A DNA stretch of 64,000 bases from Ehretia macrophylla (taxonomy: Eukaryota > Streptophyta > Magnoliopsida > Boraginales > Ehretiaceae): the NCBI GenBank assembly GCA_037974665.1, contig CM075768.1, positions 11,461,001 to 11,525,000 on the forward strand, in the 5' to 3' direction. Positions 12,899-23,819 of this stretch are shown here, piece by piece. Below the pieces are notes generated by a model that ran no database searches, was not told the origin of the DNA, and was given only the letters and a program-made list of their open reading frames with translations. The translations under genes were made by a program, and so were the position numbers. How positions within the stretch are numbered: position 1 is the first letter of the stretch; each line of letters opens with the position of its first letter.

Positions 12899-13195
12899 CA
12901 ACACACCCTAGTCTCGAAGCCGAAGAATTCTAACCAGCTATACTCTAAGCCTTATAATCTGATTCCTAAGGTTGTTAGAATGCTTTCAATGTTGCTCTGC
13001 AAGGTGCTCCCCCAATTCCTCACTGCCTTGATGTTCTATACAATTGTTAGAAAAGAATGCGAATCAGTTGTGTCCCCCTTGCTCCCTTTTCTTCAAGGTA
13101 ATATAACAGTAGTCAACTTATTTACTAGATCTTGCCTTTTTAGTGATAGCCTTCTTAGGAAACTATTGCAGATTTTCCTTCTCATTCAATTTTAA
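12899..13195 (+). pseudogene. Exon-like fragment of unknown origin
   Basis: The frame is open upstream of the first ATG (12980) and runs to 13195. The part up to about 13098 is less AT-rich than its surroundings and uses ordinary codons (for example LIPKVVRMLSMLLCKVLPQF). At about 13095-13102 CTTCAAGGTAATAT could be an exon end with a 5' splice site. I do not recognise the product. It resembles no retrotransposon domain I know and lies between two oppositely oriented H LTRs. It could be a captured or stranded host exon, or chance. Confidence 0.3.
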
Positions 13196-13378
13196 AAAAA
13201 AAAATCCCCATACTCTTGTTCAATAAAATCCCATAAATTTTGGGGTTGTCTTCCCCCTTTTTTTATTTTATTTTAGTATTATTATAATATACATATATAT
13301 ATATATATTTTTGTTTTGAAATTGATACCAATATCCCAATTTGCGGTAAAATTCTTGGCAAAGTGTTTTCAATTAATG
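13196..13378. other. AT-rich spacer with a second (AT) tract
   Basis: T-rich sequence with a short alternating AT run near 13290-13308; nothing coding seen. Confidence 0.6.
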
Positions 13379-13703
13379 GTCATCACATCTTTCCAAAAAC
13401 TTACACATATAGCACGTGACAATTGCCATACGTTTAGTGCAAGACTCAATTCAAGTTAGACACGTAATCATAATTTATAAACTTAAGCTAAATGCCCAAA
13501 TTATAAAGCTTCAAAATCTCCAAACATAATTTAAAAGATAATTACGTAGCAAATACTAGAGTTTGAGGTACTCTTCCGTAATCATAAGAATGTTTTAGAA
13601 CAACAAATTTTTACATAAACCAAGATAGCTTGATTGAAATTGCCCCAATACCATTGACCAAATAAGGACTCCACACTTCATTATTCTCATTCCATCTCAT
13701 AAC
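13379..13703 (-). repeat. LTR H, inverted copy, first part
   Basis: It matches the reverse complement of about 12241-12560. The terminal bases are decayed (CATCACATC where TGTCACGCC is expected). The copy is interrupted at 13703 by the copia element and resumes at 18719. The left end is approximate. Confidence 0.85.
13699..13703. repeat. Target site duplication ATAAC (left)
   Basis: ATAAC directly precedes the copia 5' LTR and is repeated at 18719-18723. The uninterrupted H LTR has a single copy (complement of GTTAT near 12240). Confidence 0.95.
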
Positions 13704-13943
13704 TGTTAGGTCAGACTCCTACTTAGTCAGTATCAGTACAATATCTTTGATTGATTTGTCGTGTTTCTTTATGCCTTGGACTCTTTTACAAAGTCCTGCT
13801 CAAACTCCATCTTCTGTAGACCGTTGATAGGCTAGATAAAGTTTATCTCTTGTAACTATTGTAACACTATTCTGTTGTACATGAGGACTATAAATTAATG
13901 CAAGAGCACAGAAGCCTTTTATCGGCCAATACACCTTCTTACA
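13704..13943 (+). repeat. Copia 5' LTR (240 bp)
   Basis: It runs TGTTAGGTC...TTCTTACA. A TATA box (TATAAAT, 13889-13895) is present. The expected primer site follows only in poor form (CGCATCAGCAG near 13945-13955). Confidence 0.95.
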
Positions 13944-14012
13944 TCGCATCAGCAGTCAAGGTTAATCATTAATCCTACCATTTCTTTTTCGTCCTTTCTT
14001 TTAGACTTTCTC

Positions 14013-14919
14013 ATGGAATCCGGGTCCACCTCTATGACTGCTACATCAAATGCTCCACCGAAAACAACTACTACCACTATGACTTTTACCCACCCTTGAT
14101 CATATCCATTAGGATATATCTCTCAAACTAGGCAGTGACAATTTCTTGCTTTGGAAAACACAGATTGTTTCAGTTCTCCGTTATCATGGCTTTCTTGGCT
14201 TTAGTGATGGCACTTTGCTCAAGCCGACTCCTCCTTCAGATCAAGTGGCTAACTGGGTGTGTTTGGACCAAATGGTTCTTGGATGGTTGTTAATATATCT
14301 ATCAAACTCTGTCCTCTCTCAGGTAGTTGACAAATCCACTGCCTAGGACGTATGGCAGACACTTGAAACTCTTTATGGTTTGCATTCTAGGGCTCAAATC
14401 CAATACCTCAAAATTGTGCTACAATCATTTCAAAAAGGTTCTCTCATGATTCATGCATATATTCAACAAGCCAAATCTCTGTCTTTGGCTCTCGCCAGTG
14501 CCGGGAAATCCATTGACGACAATGATTTAATTTTGTGGACCCTCCCTGGCCTTGGATCTGAATTCGATCCAATTGTAGCGGCTATCAACTCTAGACTAGT
14601 TTGCCCTATCTTTGCAGAAGTTTGTGGACTCCTTCTCGACTTTGAATTACGTCTGCAATCTTCTACTGTTATTATTGACAAACCTACCGCTTTTATCTCT
14701 TCCGCAACACGATCTCTTGGTTCCCATAACAACAATTATTCAGATTCAGTTCAATCAACTCGTGCATACCAACAAGGCCGTGGTGGTCATGGGTCAAATT
14801 CTGGTAAACATGGCCGTGGTGGTCACGGTTTCGGATGTGGTTGTAGACATAATAATTCCTCTTCTACGGTAGTTTGTTACCGTTGTGGACATCCTTATCA
14901 CAAGGCAAACACCTACTAG
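14013..14919 (+). pseudogene. Copia gag, broken
   Basis: The first ATG at 14013 starts a frame that meets TGA within 30 codons. The gag domain proper is readable in the frame of 14146-14919, with the DNFLxWKTQI start, FLGFSDGTL, and LxLASAGKSIDDNDLIxxxLxGL typical of copia gag. One in-frame TAG stands at 14344. A CCHC knuckle (CYRCGHPYHKANTY) ends the domain; its last Cys is Tyr and the following TAG was probably TGG, both G-to-A changes. A Gly- and His-rich linker precedes the knuckle. Confidence 0.85.
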
Positions 14920-14964
14920 GCTCCTGATGATGTTGTCTCTCTCTCTACCAAGGCTTTTAATGCC

Positions 14965-17900
14965 ATGACCATCACTGATCTGAATAACTCAAATTGGTAT
15001 TTGGACACTGGTGCTACACATAATATGACTCCGGATGATGCACCTCTCTCTGGTAAGTCTCCTTATGATGGCTTGCACACAGTAATGGTAGGAAACGGAG
15101 CGGGCTTACCCATATCTCAAATGGGTCATGCCTCGCTCCGACTTTCTAAAGGCTCTCTTATGCAATGTTATGTTCTACATGTCCCTTTTCTTGCGAAACG
15201 ACTTCTCTTTGTTGCTCAGGTCACTCGTCACCATAATTGTATTTTTATTTTTAATGCTTCTGGTTATTGAAAAACTCTTCACCAGAGGACTTTCAGTAAT
15301 GGCCTCTATAGCTTGCAACAACATTCTAAGCAGACTTTTCTTAGTCAGAAAGCTAGTTTGACAATATGGCATGCCCGGCTGGGGCATCCTTCATATCAGA
15401 TTCTGCGCCACCTCAGTCCATGTCTACCTATTACTCTTCAGTCTTCAGATAATAATGTTTGCAGTAGTTTCCAACTTGGTAAAAGTTATAGGCTTCCTTT
15501 TGAGAATAATACTACGCATTCTACATCTTTATTAAATATCGTGCACTGTTATGTATGGGGTCCTTCGCCCATAATTTCTCGAGATGGTTTTCGCTATTAC
15601 TTAATTTTAGTGGATGATTATAGCAGGTATTCTTGGATTTATCCTCTTATTCGCAAATCAGATGTGGCACACATTTTTCCAATATTTATTCGCATGGTTA
15701 AAAATTTATGCAACTCCAAAATCAAATACATTCAATCTGATGGTGGAGGAGAATTTGTTAATCATCAACTTAAACAACTTTTTTAGAAACTTGGGATTAT
15801 TCATAGTTTAAGTTGTCTGGCCACTCCTGAAAAGAATGGGATTGCCGAAAGAAAACATCATCATGTGATTGAAACTAGGTTAACTCTTCTGGCCTACAGT
15901 CATTTGCCATCTAAATTATGGACTTATGCATTTTCCACGACAGTTTTTCTTATTAACAAAATTCCCTCTAAACTGCTTAATTTCAAGACTCCATATGGAC
16001 TAGTTTATCGGGCTGCTCTAGACTATTCTGTACTTCGTGTATTCGGGCCAATCTACTATCCATGTTTAACACCCTTTGGTCATCACCAATTGGAATTTAA
16101 AAGTTGTCAATGTTTATTTTTGGGATATAACATGGAACACAAAGGATACAAATATTTTAACTTGGTAACTGGCAAGATTATTGTTTCTCGTCATGTCTAC
16201 TTTGATAAGAATAATTTTATCACATCTCCCTTGGCTGGCTTCAACAAATCAACTTAGTCAGCAGGGCCACTGTTTAATGTCAAACCTTTTCCATCTGATT
16301 TGCTGCACGCTTCTACTCCTACTACTCCCCACACTAGTCCGTCCCTACCATACACCTTGCAACACACTCGGTCACAAAACTTATCTCAACCACTTATAAT
16401 ACCAACCAACTCCAACTCAACTACTCCTCTCACGGTTGCACATATACCAACGCCTTTGTCATCTACAACACATGGTGTCCAAAATACTTCTACTTCCAAG
16501 ACCTTGTATTCAACTTCTGACATTAGCCCCACGTGCCCCTCCCAGCTACATCTCTTTCCCTCTATGGAACATATTACATCACAACAGTCTGCGCCAGAGC
16601 CTACTCATATCTCACACCACGATCATACTTCTCATTATCCCTTATCGTCTCCTCATCTTGTCTCAGTTTTGCGTCAAATGAGATTTCCTCTTTGAACTAA
16701 AGTCGATACGTCCTACTCACAATATACCCATCATGCCACTCAACCTTTTCTCTCTCCAAATCTACCCATTTCTTCATCACCTACTTCACCTGCTCATAAC
16801 ACACCTCCTCTTACCCTCCATCATCAAATGGTAACTCGTACCATGGATGATATGAGGAAACCAAAAGTTCTTTTTTCCACTCGATATCCTCTACCCCACT
16901 GTCTCTTAACCATATTTTTTAATCTCCATACTGAACCAACTTGCTACACACAGGCTTCGACAGACCTAAACTGACGTGCGACAATGAGAGAGGAATTTAA
17001 CTATCTCCTCAAAAATAAAACTTGTTCTCTGGTCCCTCATTCACCACACATGAACGTGTTGGCAGTAAATGGGTCTATTGTGTAAAGCAGAAGTCTGATA
17101 GTTCCTTAGAACGTTACAAGGCCCGTTTAGTGGCCAAAGGCTATCATCAACAACCGGGGCAAGATTATGGAGATACATTTAGCCCGATGGTTTGGCCTGG
17201 CATGATTCGTTTAATCTTGGTTATTGCTCTATCACAAAATTGGGTCTTACGCCAACTGGACGTAAAGAATGCTTTTTTACATGGAGAGCTCATGAAAACT
17301 ATTTATATGCAACAACCACAGGGCTATATCGATCCAAGCTATCTGGATCATGTTTGTAAGTTACACAAGTCCATCTACGTGTTAAAACAAGCACCACGGG
17401 CCTGGTATCAAAAGTTTAGTAATTTTCTATTGTCTTGTGATTTTGTTCATTCACATCATGATGCTTCGTTGTTCATTCGACACTCCACAGATCATGTTCT
17501 TATTCTATTAATTTACGTTGACGATATTATCATCACTGGGAGTTCTGCCGCAGTAATTTCAAATTTTATTCAGGTCATCTCACAAACATTTGATATGAAG
17601 GATTTGGGTCTTTTAAGTTATTTTCTTCGTATAGAGGTCCATTCTACTGCAGGTGGTCTTATTCTCACACAAACGAAGTACTCAATTCAGCTGCTTACGC
17701 AGTATGGCCTAGATGGCGCCAAGCCTATCTCCACACCAATGGCTGGCTCTAGGTTGCATTCAGACGAAGACGAGTTACTATCGGATCCTACTGAATTTCG
17801 AAGACTTGCTAGTGGATTACAGTATTTAACAATGACTCGAACGAACATATCTTGTATGGTAAACTCTATCTGTCAATTTATGCAGCATCCACGCACCTCG

Positions 17901-18445
17901 CATCTGGTGGCTGCTAAGCGAGTTCTTCGGTACATCAAAGGCACCTTAACTTATGGGCTTCATCTCACCCCAGCTTTTTCTCTGCAACTCACTGGCTATA
18001 GTGATGCAGATTGGGCTGGGCACTAGACATTCTACATTTGGATTCAAAATTTGTATTGGTTGGAACCTTATCTGTTGGAGCTCCAAGAAACAAACCACTA
18101 TTTCCAAGTCCAGTGCCAAGGCCGAGTATCGTGCACTAGCCTTCCTTACCTCAGACTTGTTATGGATACTCGAACTTATGAAATTTCTTCATCTGTCACC
18201 TCCTCAAGCACCGGTCTTATTTTGTGATAATATTAGCTCCATCTATCTTGTTGCTAATCCTATCATACATAATAAGAGCAAGTATATCGAAATTGACATC
18301 CATTTTGTCAGGAAAAATGTGAGTGATGGCACCCTACGGGTATAATATATTAGTACTACTGATCAACTCGCTGATATATTTACCAAGCCGTTGTTCTGTC
18401 CTCGTTATGAGCTCTTGTTGACCAAGCTTCATTTCACTACACCTC
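14965..18445 (+). pseudogene. Copia pol: protease, integrase, RT, RNase H, broken
   Basis: Protease has WYLDTGATHNM near 14995. After a stop at 15268 the integrase zinc region (WHARLGHPS) lacks one of its paired Cys residues (VCSSFQLGKS). In the core the first catalytic Asp is Tyr (HCYVWGP, 15541-15561), the second survives (IQSDGGGEF) and Glu is present (IAERKHH). There is a TAG at 15784. A Thr-, Ser- and Pro-rich linker (16260-16980) follows with frame changes. RT (17022-18026) has the invariant YVDD box and reads well. RNase H starts DADWAG, shifts frame near 18022, and ends ADIFTKPL near 18370-18393. Multiple stops and frameshifts make it inactive. Confidence 0.9.
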
Positions 18446-18450
18446 CGTCA

Positions 18451-18478
18451 ACTTGCGGGGGGAGGGGGAGGGGAGGGG
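18451..18478 (+). promoter_or_regulatory. Copia polypurine tract
   Basis: Almost entirely G with a few A, ending directly at the 3' LTR start (18479). Its length is unusual for a polypurine tract. Confidence 0.9.
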
Positions 18479-18718
18479 TGTTAAGTCAGACTTCTACTTA
18501 GTCGTTATCTGTACAACATCTGTGATTGACTTATCGTGTTTCTTTATGCCTTGGACTCTTTTACAAAGTCCTGCTCAAACTCCATCTTCTGTAGATCGTT
18601 GATAGGCTAGAAAATGTTTATCTCTTGTAACTATTGTAACACTACTCTGTTGTACTTGAGGACTATAAATTAATGCAAGAGCACAAAAGCCTTTTATCGG
18701 CCAATACACCTTCTTACA
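18479..18718 (+). repeat. Copia 3' LTR (240 bp)
   Basis: It runs TGTTAAGTC...TTCTTACA, the same length as the 5' LTR, and is followed by the target duplication ATAAC (18719-18723). Confidence 0.95.
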
Positions 18719-20515
18719 ATAACTTGCACCACCTGAGTCTGAAAAACCACATCAAAAAGTTAGCTAAAGAGCCTAATAAGCACATCACAACCTTCTAGCG
18801 TGTTGGCATGACTCGAAAATATTTTGACAAATATCTTCTTCATAAGAAAATATCACAACATACTAAGTCATAAACAAATTTGTTGAAGCATACATACTAA
18901 GTAAATATGTACCAAGTTAACAAGCGATTATGATTTACGAAGTGTTACATATCACATAGTCACACAAAGATTCACAAAGACAAAGTTGAAACTAGTTTTG
19001 AATAACACATCTTATAGCGTTCACAAAGTCACAAAGATTAGTTTCTTGAAGGGACACGTATCGAAGATCAACCATGGTCGACTTATGCATCAAAATCACA
19101 TGTATAATTTTCAAATCTAACTGTTGAAATGTCAAAGACTTAGCCAATTTCATATGTGTCATGCCAACAAAATTTTCAAATCAAATTTTTAAGTAATAAG
19201 TATTTTTCTCTTAATAAACCAAAGTTTATCTCGTACAAATTAAATTCTCATATACATTTAAAAAAATCAATTTTCATAAACTATAAGCTAAATAAATATA
19301 ATTTTAGAATTATACTTTAAATAAAGATAATTAAGATTTTCATATATAAAGACTTAATTCTAAACAAAGATATAATAAACGCATTTATTCAGAATGAAAA
19401 ACTAGAAGAATTGCGGTTATTTACCTTAAGTGCGACACACACGAAAAGTTAGACTCGAATCCAAAGAATGCAACAATTAATCACCACCTAACCAATATGA
19501 TCCCAATAACGTCAATCCCTATTTTACTTCACATTTATAAGTGCTTCTAACATAATTTAAGGTTTAATCTCTTCTATCTCATGAACAACTGTAACTCATG
19601 CTAAAGTGCCTAAACTTATGGTATATTTTAATCTAACATGACTTTTAAACTAGGCATCATCTAAACCAGGCCATAATTATCATCTGAGACACGTATCGAA
19701 GATCAACCATAGTCGACTTATGCATCAAAATCACATATATAATTTTCAAATTTAACTTTTGAAATGTCAAAGACTTAGCCAATTTCATATGTGTCATGCC
19801 AACGAAATTTTCAAATCAAATTTTTAAGTAATAAGTAATTTTCTCTTAATAAACCAAAGTTTATCTCATACACATTAAATTCTCATATACATTTTAGAAA
19901 ATCAATTTTTATAAACTATAAGCTAAATAAATATAATTTCTGAATTACACTTAAAATAAAGATAATTAAGATTTTCATATATGAAGACTTAATTCTAAAC
20001 AAAGATATAATAAACACATTTATTCAGAATGAAAAACTAGAAGAATTGTAGGTACTTACCTTAAGCGTGACAAAAAAAAAAAGTTAGACTCGAATACAAA
20101 AAATGCGACAATTAATCACCACCTAACCAATATAATCCCAATAACATCAATCCCTACTTTACTTCACATTTATAAGTGCTTCTAACATAATTTAAGCTTT
20201 AATCTCTTTTATCTCATGAACAACTGTCACTCATACTAAAGTGCCTAAACTTATGGTACATTTTAATCTAACATGACTTTTAAACTAGGCATCATCTAAA
20301 CCAGGCCATAATTGACATCCGAGTTATGATAATCCAATTTATTAACAACTGAACCACTAGCAACTCATCCTACTTTACGAATTAATATGCATAAATAAGA
20401 TCATTCATATCATCACTGTTGATAACTTAATTTGGAAACAATTGTTGTTGTTGTTCTTCTTCTTTCCAACTCACACAATTATTTTTTTAAACACTGTAGT
20501 ACTCTAGGAGGAATA
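18719..20515 (-). repeat. LTR H, inverted copy, second part
   Basis: It continues the reverse complement of the H LTR after the copia insertion. An acceptor-like TTTTTCAG lies at 18739-18746 on the element strand. It holds about 460 bp (about 18975-19440) absent from the plus-strand copy, and a tandem duplication. Similarity to 11560-12240 stops near 20515. Confidence 0.82.
19053..20315 (-). repeat. Tandem duplication, unit about 635 bp, two copies
   Basis: GACACGTATCGAAGATC starts at 19053 and again at 19688, and the following sequence repeats to about 20315. The units have diverged by several percent, so the duplication is old. It is not in the plus-strand H LTR. Confidence 0.9.
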
Positions 20516-20652
20516 ATGAAGTTGAATTAGTTATGAAGTTAAAGGTTGTTCTTCTTTTTTCCAACTCACGTTAAAGGTGGTCGTCTTGATTGAATACTCA
20601 ATTTAATATTCCTTTGTGATATAAATGAAGTTGAATTAGTTATGAAGTTTAA
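20445..20652. repeat. Short tandem repeats, period about 100 bp
   Basis: GAAGTTGAATTAGTTATGAA occurs near 20519 and again near 20628. GTTCTTCTT...CCAACTCAC occurs near 20452 and again near 20549. These mark the broken edge of the inverted H LTR. Confidence 0.75.
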
Positions 20653-20749
20653 CTTGTTAAAAGTTAATGTAGTTAATGTTCTTTGCAAGATTAAAGAAAT
20701 GATTTTGAGTTAGTTGTATGATTACTTGGGCTATGTGGCGATATAATAT

Positions 20750-22030
20750 ACATAAGTGATTATATAGGTAACTTCTATTGAGTTAAGTTATAGTTAAGTT
20801 GGAATTGATATAGCTTATTGCTAAAGTGCCAAACTTATATGAACACGCTAGGGTTACATATTCGAGCTAATTCAAGGAAGTTTGGAGTGAATCAGAGCTA
20901 TTTTCTTGCATATTTAGCTGAATCCAAGGTGAGGGAGTCTTCATTTCTTTTGTGCATCTTAACTTGTTTTATTGCTTATGGATTGTATGACTTAGTTTAA
21001 TGGATAAGGTTTATATGCAATATTTACTTGGTGTCTTATGATTTATCGTGTTTACTTGTGATTATTCCGTGATATTTCGTGAATTCTCGAATTCAGGTTT
21101 CAGGGTTGCAGAACCTTTTCGGGCATGGTAGTATCGAGTAACACTGGCGGCATCGGGCTTGCCGTCCTCCCTCGTCTACAATGGTTTCCCAGTCATTTTC
21201 TCGTTGAGGCATACTCCCCTATCCCAGAGGCGTGGTTCACCTCGTTGGGCCATACAGACCTACCTCGGGAGATATGGGTTGTAGGATCGGGGTACATCCG
21301 GAGTACCCCATTTGGAGGAGTAAGGGGTTTGCCGGCATTTGCTTGAAGATCATGCTTCGTGGTTCAAGATCGAAGACAAGAAGTTGAACCGTATCCTTTT
21401 AGAATGTGTTTGATTATTTGTTCCATTAGCTTACTTTATTGTGTTATTTATGTTATTATCTTTGTTGCATCTCACGAAAGCATACCCGGTTTACTGCATC
21501 ACCTCTATCACTGAGTAACTTTGGTTACTCATTCCTCATTTTAACATGTTTTAGGTGCAATTAGAACAACTATCTTGTGTGTCGTGTTGTTGGTTGCTTA
21601 TCTTGCTGAGGTTGGAAGCTGCTTCTGAAGATAGGACTTGATGTGTTTATATTCTGTTTTGAGACCCTTGAGGTCTTGTAGGTATTTTTGGTATGGCTTG
21701 TTGGATTGTAAACTAAATTAAGGATTTGTGTGATTTGATAGAGTAGTGGCATGTAATAGCTAAAGATAGACTTTATTGTCTTTTGATTGCATGCTCGGGT
21801 GGTTATGTTTTTTGTCTAAGGCTCGGATGGCCTTGAGATTGGGAAAAGTTGGACAGTTGGAGTTGGGGTGTTATATTGTGGTTATATTTGCTGCTTGCAG
21901 GTTTTTAATTTGTCCTATAAACAGGGGAGACTCAATCCATTTTTCCTAAATTTTATGCCCGAGTTTGGATAAGAGTGAGAATAGCATGATTAATAGGAGT
22001 CCTGATTTCGTGAGGGATCGGGGCGTTACA
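20750..22030 (+). repeat. LTR of gypsy family C, plus strand, 5' part uncertain
   Basis: It ends CGGGGCGTTACA at 22030. Inside are TATAATATAC (near 20745), a donor-like CCAAGGTGAGGG (GT at 20929), a GC-rich block (21125-21346), ACCGTATCCTTTT (near 21388), a perfect hairpin (21513-21530) and an acceptor-like TTTTAGG (AG ends 21554). The primer site is missing, but AACATGCTAGCATGG follows at once, as in the leader of B near 44048. Family C is repeated inverted from 23820. Confidence 0.75.
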
Positions 22031-22259
22031 AACATGCTAGCATGGCATAGAGTCCTAATCTTCTCCGAAGATTATCTAGTCGTTTTAAATCAATCTATGT
22101 ACTGATAAGACTAAGCCCATCTTTTTCCTCCCTTAGCCTATGCGCTTAAGAGCTGTTAGCCCAAGACAACATTTAACCATAGTAAAAAAATGATTATGAT
22201 AGGGACCGAAAGACATATTTGCCATAGCTTTCAAAATGACCAAAAGTGGTAGCATATGT
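22031..22259 (+). other. Leader-like sequence downstream of LTR C
   Basis: The first bases (ACATGCTAGCATGG) match the post-primer-site leader of element B (about 44048). The rest shows no gene. Confidence 0.45.
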
Positions 22260-23819
22260 TGTGAGGCCCCGTACACAGTTTCTAAGCATTATTATGTTAG
22301 CTAGGTATTATTTATAATAATACTATGAGATCGGTATTTTCTATGTTAAGAATTAATTTAAATTTAGAAAATATATAAAGTCTAGCATATCAAACTAAGC
22401 ATTCGTTTCAATTAAAAAGGGAAGACTAACCTAGCAAGTACATTAGGATAATTTGTGTGGCATAGAAGTAAATAACAATATAGTTAACTTAGTATATTAC
22501 CTTCTAAGGCATTCAAGTGTGGTTAATTGGCCTTACTTCATAAATATTAGTTAACTACTCTAGTTAGAATACGAAAGCCTAGCGGGACATAACTTGATAC
22601 TCTAAATATATTTGGACACAATAAAACTGTAAATAATAGAACTAGGTGAAACCAATTTAGGCATGCTGGAATTATAAGATCATATTGTTGTAAGATCAAA
22701 GCAATGAAAGGATAATATATTTATTCTAACTTAGGTTTATTGCTGAATAGGTTTTAATATTAATAACTAAATATTATTCTGTCAAATATTAAGTATAGAA
22801 GTTAGGCATGATTTAGTTGTTTTACTTTATTGACTAAGTGTCTTAGTTAAATAGTAACCTTGAAAATACAATGACTGGGTAATAAAACTATAAAGCAATC
22901 TTAACTTCTAAAAATAAAGGAAAAAAATAATATGTTAGCTAAGAAATTGAATCTAGTGAGTATATTAGATAATATTAGCTGGTTAGGACTGCTAGGAACT
23001 AGATCAATATGACTCTTTTGGATAAAAGATTAAGTATAAATACTAGAGTTTATCAGCTTTTAAACTCTGTAATTGTTTTCATACATTAAGCTAATAACTA
23101 AACTGTTACCACCTATTTTCTATCATTATAGTCTATTACTTCCACCATCCTAACTCTCGTAGCAATCATTATAGCTTAATAACACACACGACATTACCAT
23201 AACCATCCCAAACACTAAACCAAGCCCTTAGCTCGACATCTTCCACCATGCAAAGCTAGTTTCAAAGAGCCGCCCAAGCTACCAAATTAACAAAGAAGAA
23301 TTATTCTAATGAAGCAGCCTGCTAGGAAACTCCAAGCTCCACCGCTGCTATCAACGTACCCATGCTTCGTTTTGCTTCATCATCAGCTATCATCGCCACC
23401 TTAGTCTACTAGTTATCTTAAGCGTAGCATGATATTATCCTATCACTAGCTTTGGTGATTCAGCAATGCATTGCTTCACCACAATTTGCCAAACAAGCTT
23501 CATCCAAATTTAGCTTAACACACGACATACCAAGGCATCCACCTGGTCATCTTCATAGCTTCATATTACAAATCATCACCTTCACCGTCCTATTTTCTAG
23601 CTCCACTTAGTTAGACTTAACATTCTATTACAAGCAAACCATGCATTACGCAACATCCTCTAGTTAGTCTACACGACAGCTTATAAGATGCCAACGTTAG
23701 CTCACAAATTAACAAGTGGACTTTGGTTTCCTTCTTATCATCCTACCATGCTATCATGCAACTAATCATCATGCTATAAACTTATTAGCAACCAATTCTA
23801 CCGTAGCATCAATTATCAC
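22260..23819 (+). repeat. Putative LTR fragment of another family
   Basis: It begins TGTGAGGCCCCGTACAC, which looks like an LTR start (compare TGTGAAACCCC in family A). A TATA-like GTATAAATACTAG stands near 23034. No matching 3' end is visible before LTR C starts at 23820, and no coding sequence is seen. Confidence 0.4.

Larger units (their letters stand above)
13704..18718 (+). mobile_element. Ty1/copia retrotransposon, complete but inactive (5015 bp)
   Basis: Two 240-bp LTRs, gag, protease, integrase, RT and RNase H are in copia order, with a polypurine tract and a perfect 5-bp target duplication. LTRs differ at about 15 of 240 positions by eye (about 94% identity), so insertion is not recent. 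Size, short LTRs and the WGPSP integrase motif fit the Ale/Retrofit group; the lineage call is tentative. It split the inverted H LTR. Confidence 0.95.

Noticed and set aside
21125..21346. 73-codon ORF in LTR C, with a similar frame at 24461-24727
   Set aside because: Considered as a conserved peptide, but B, A and D keep the nucleotide block without the frame; kept only as a finding about a conserved block.
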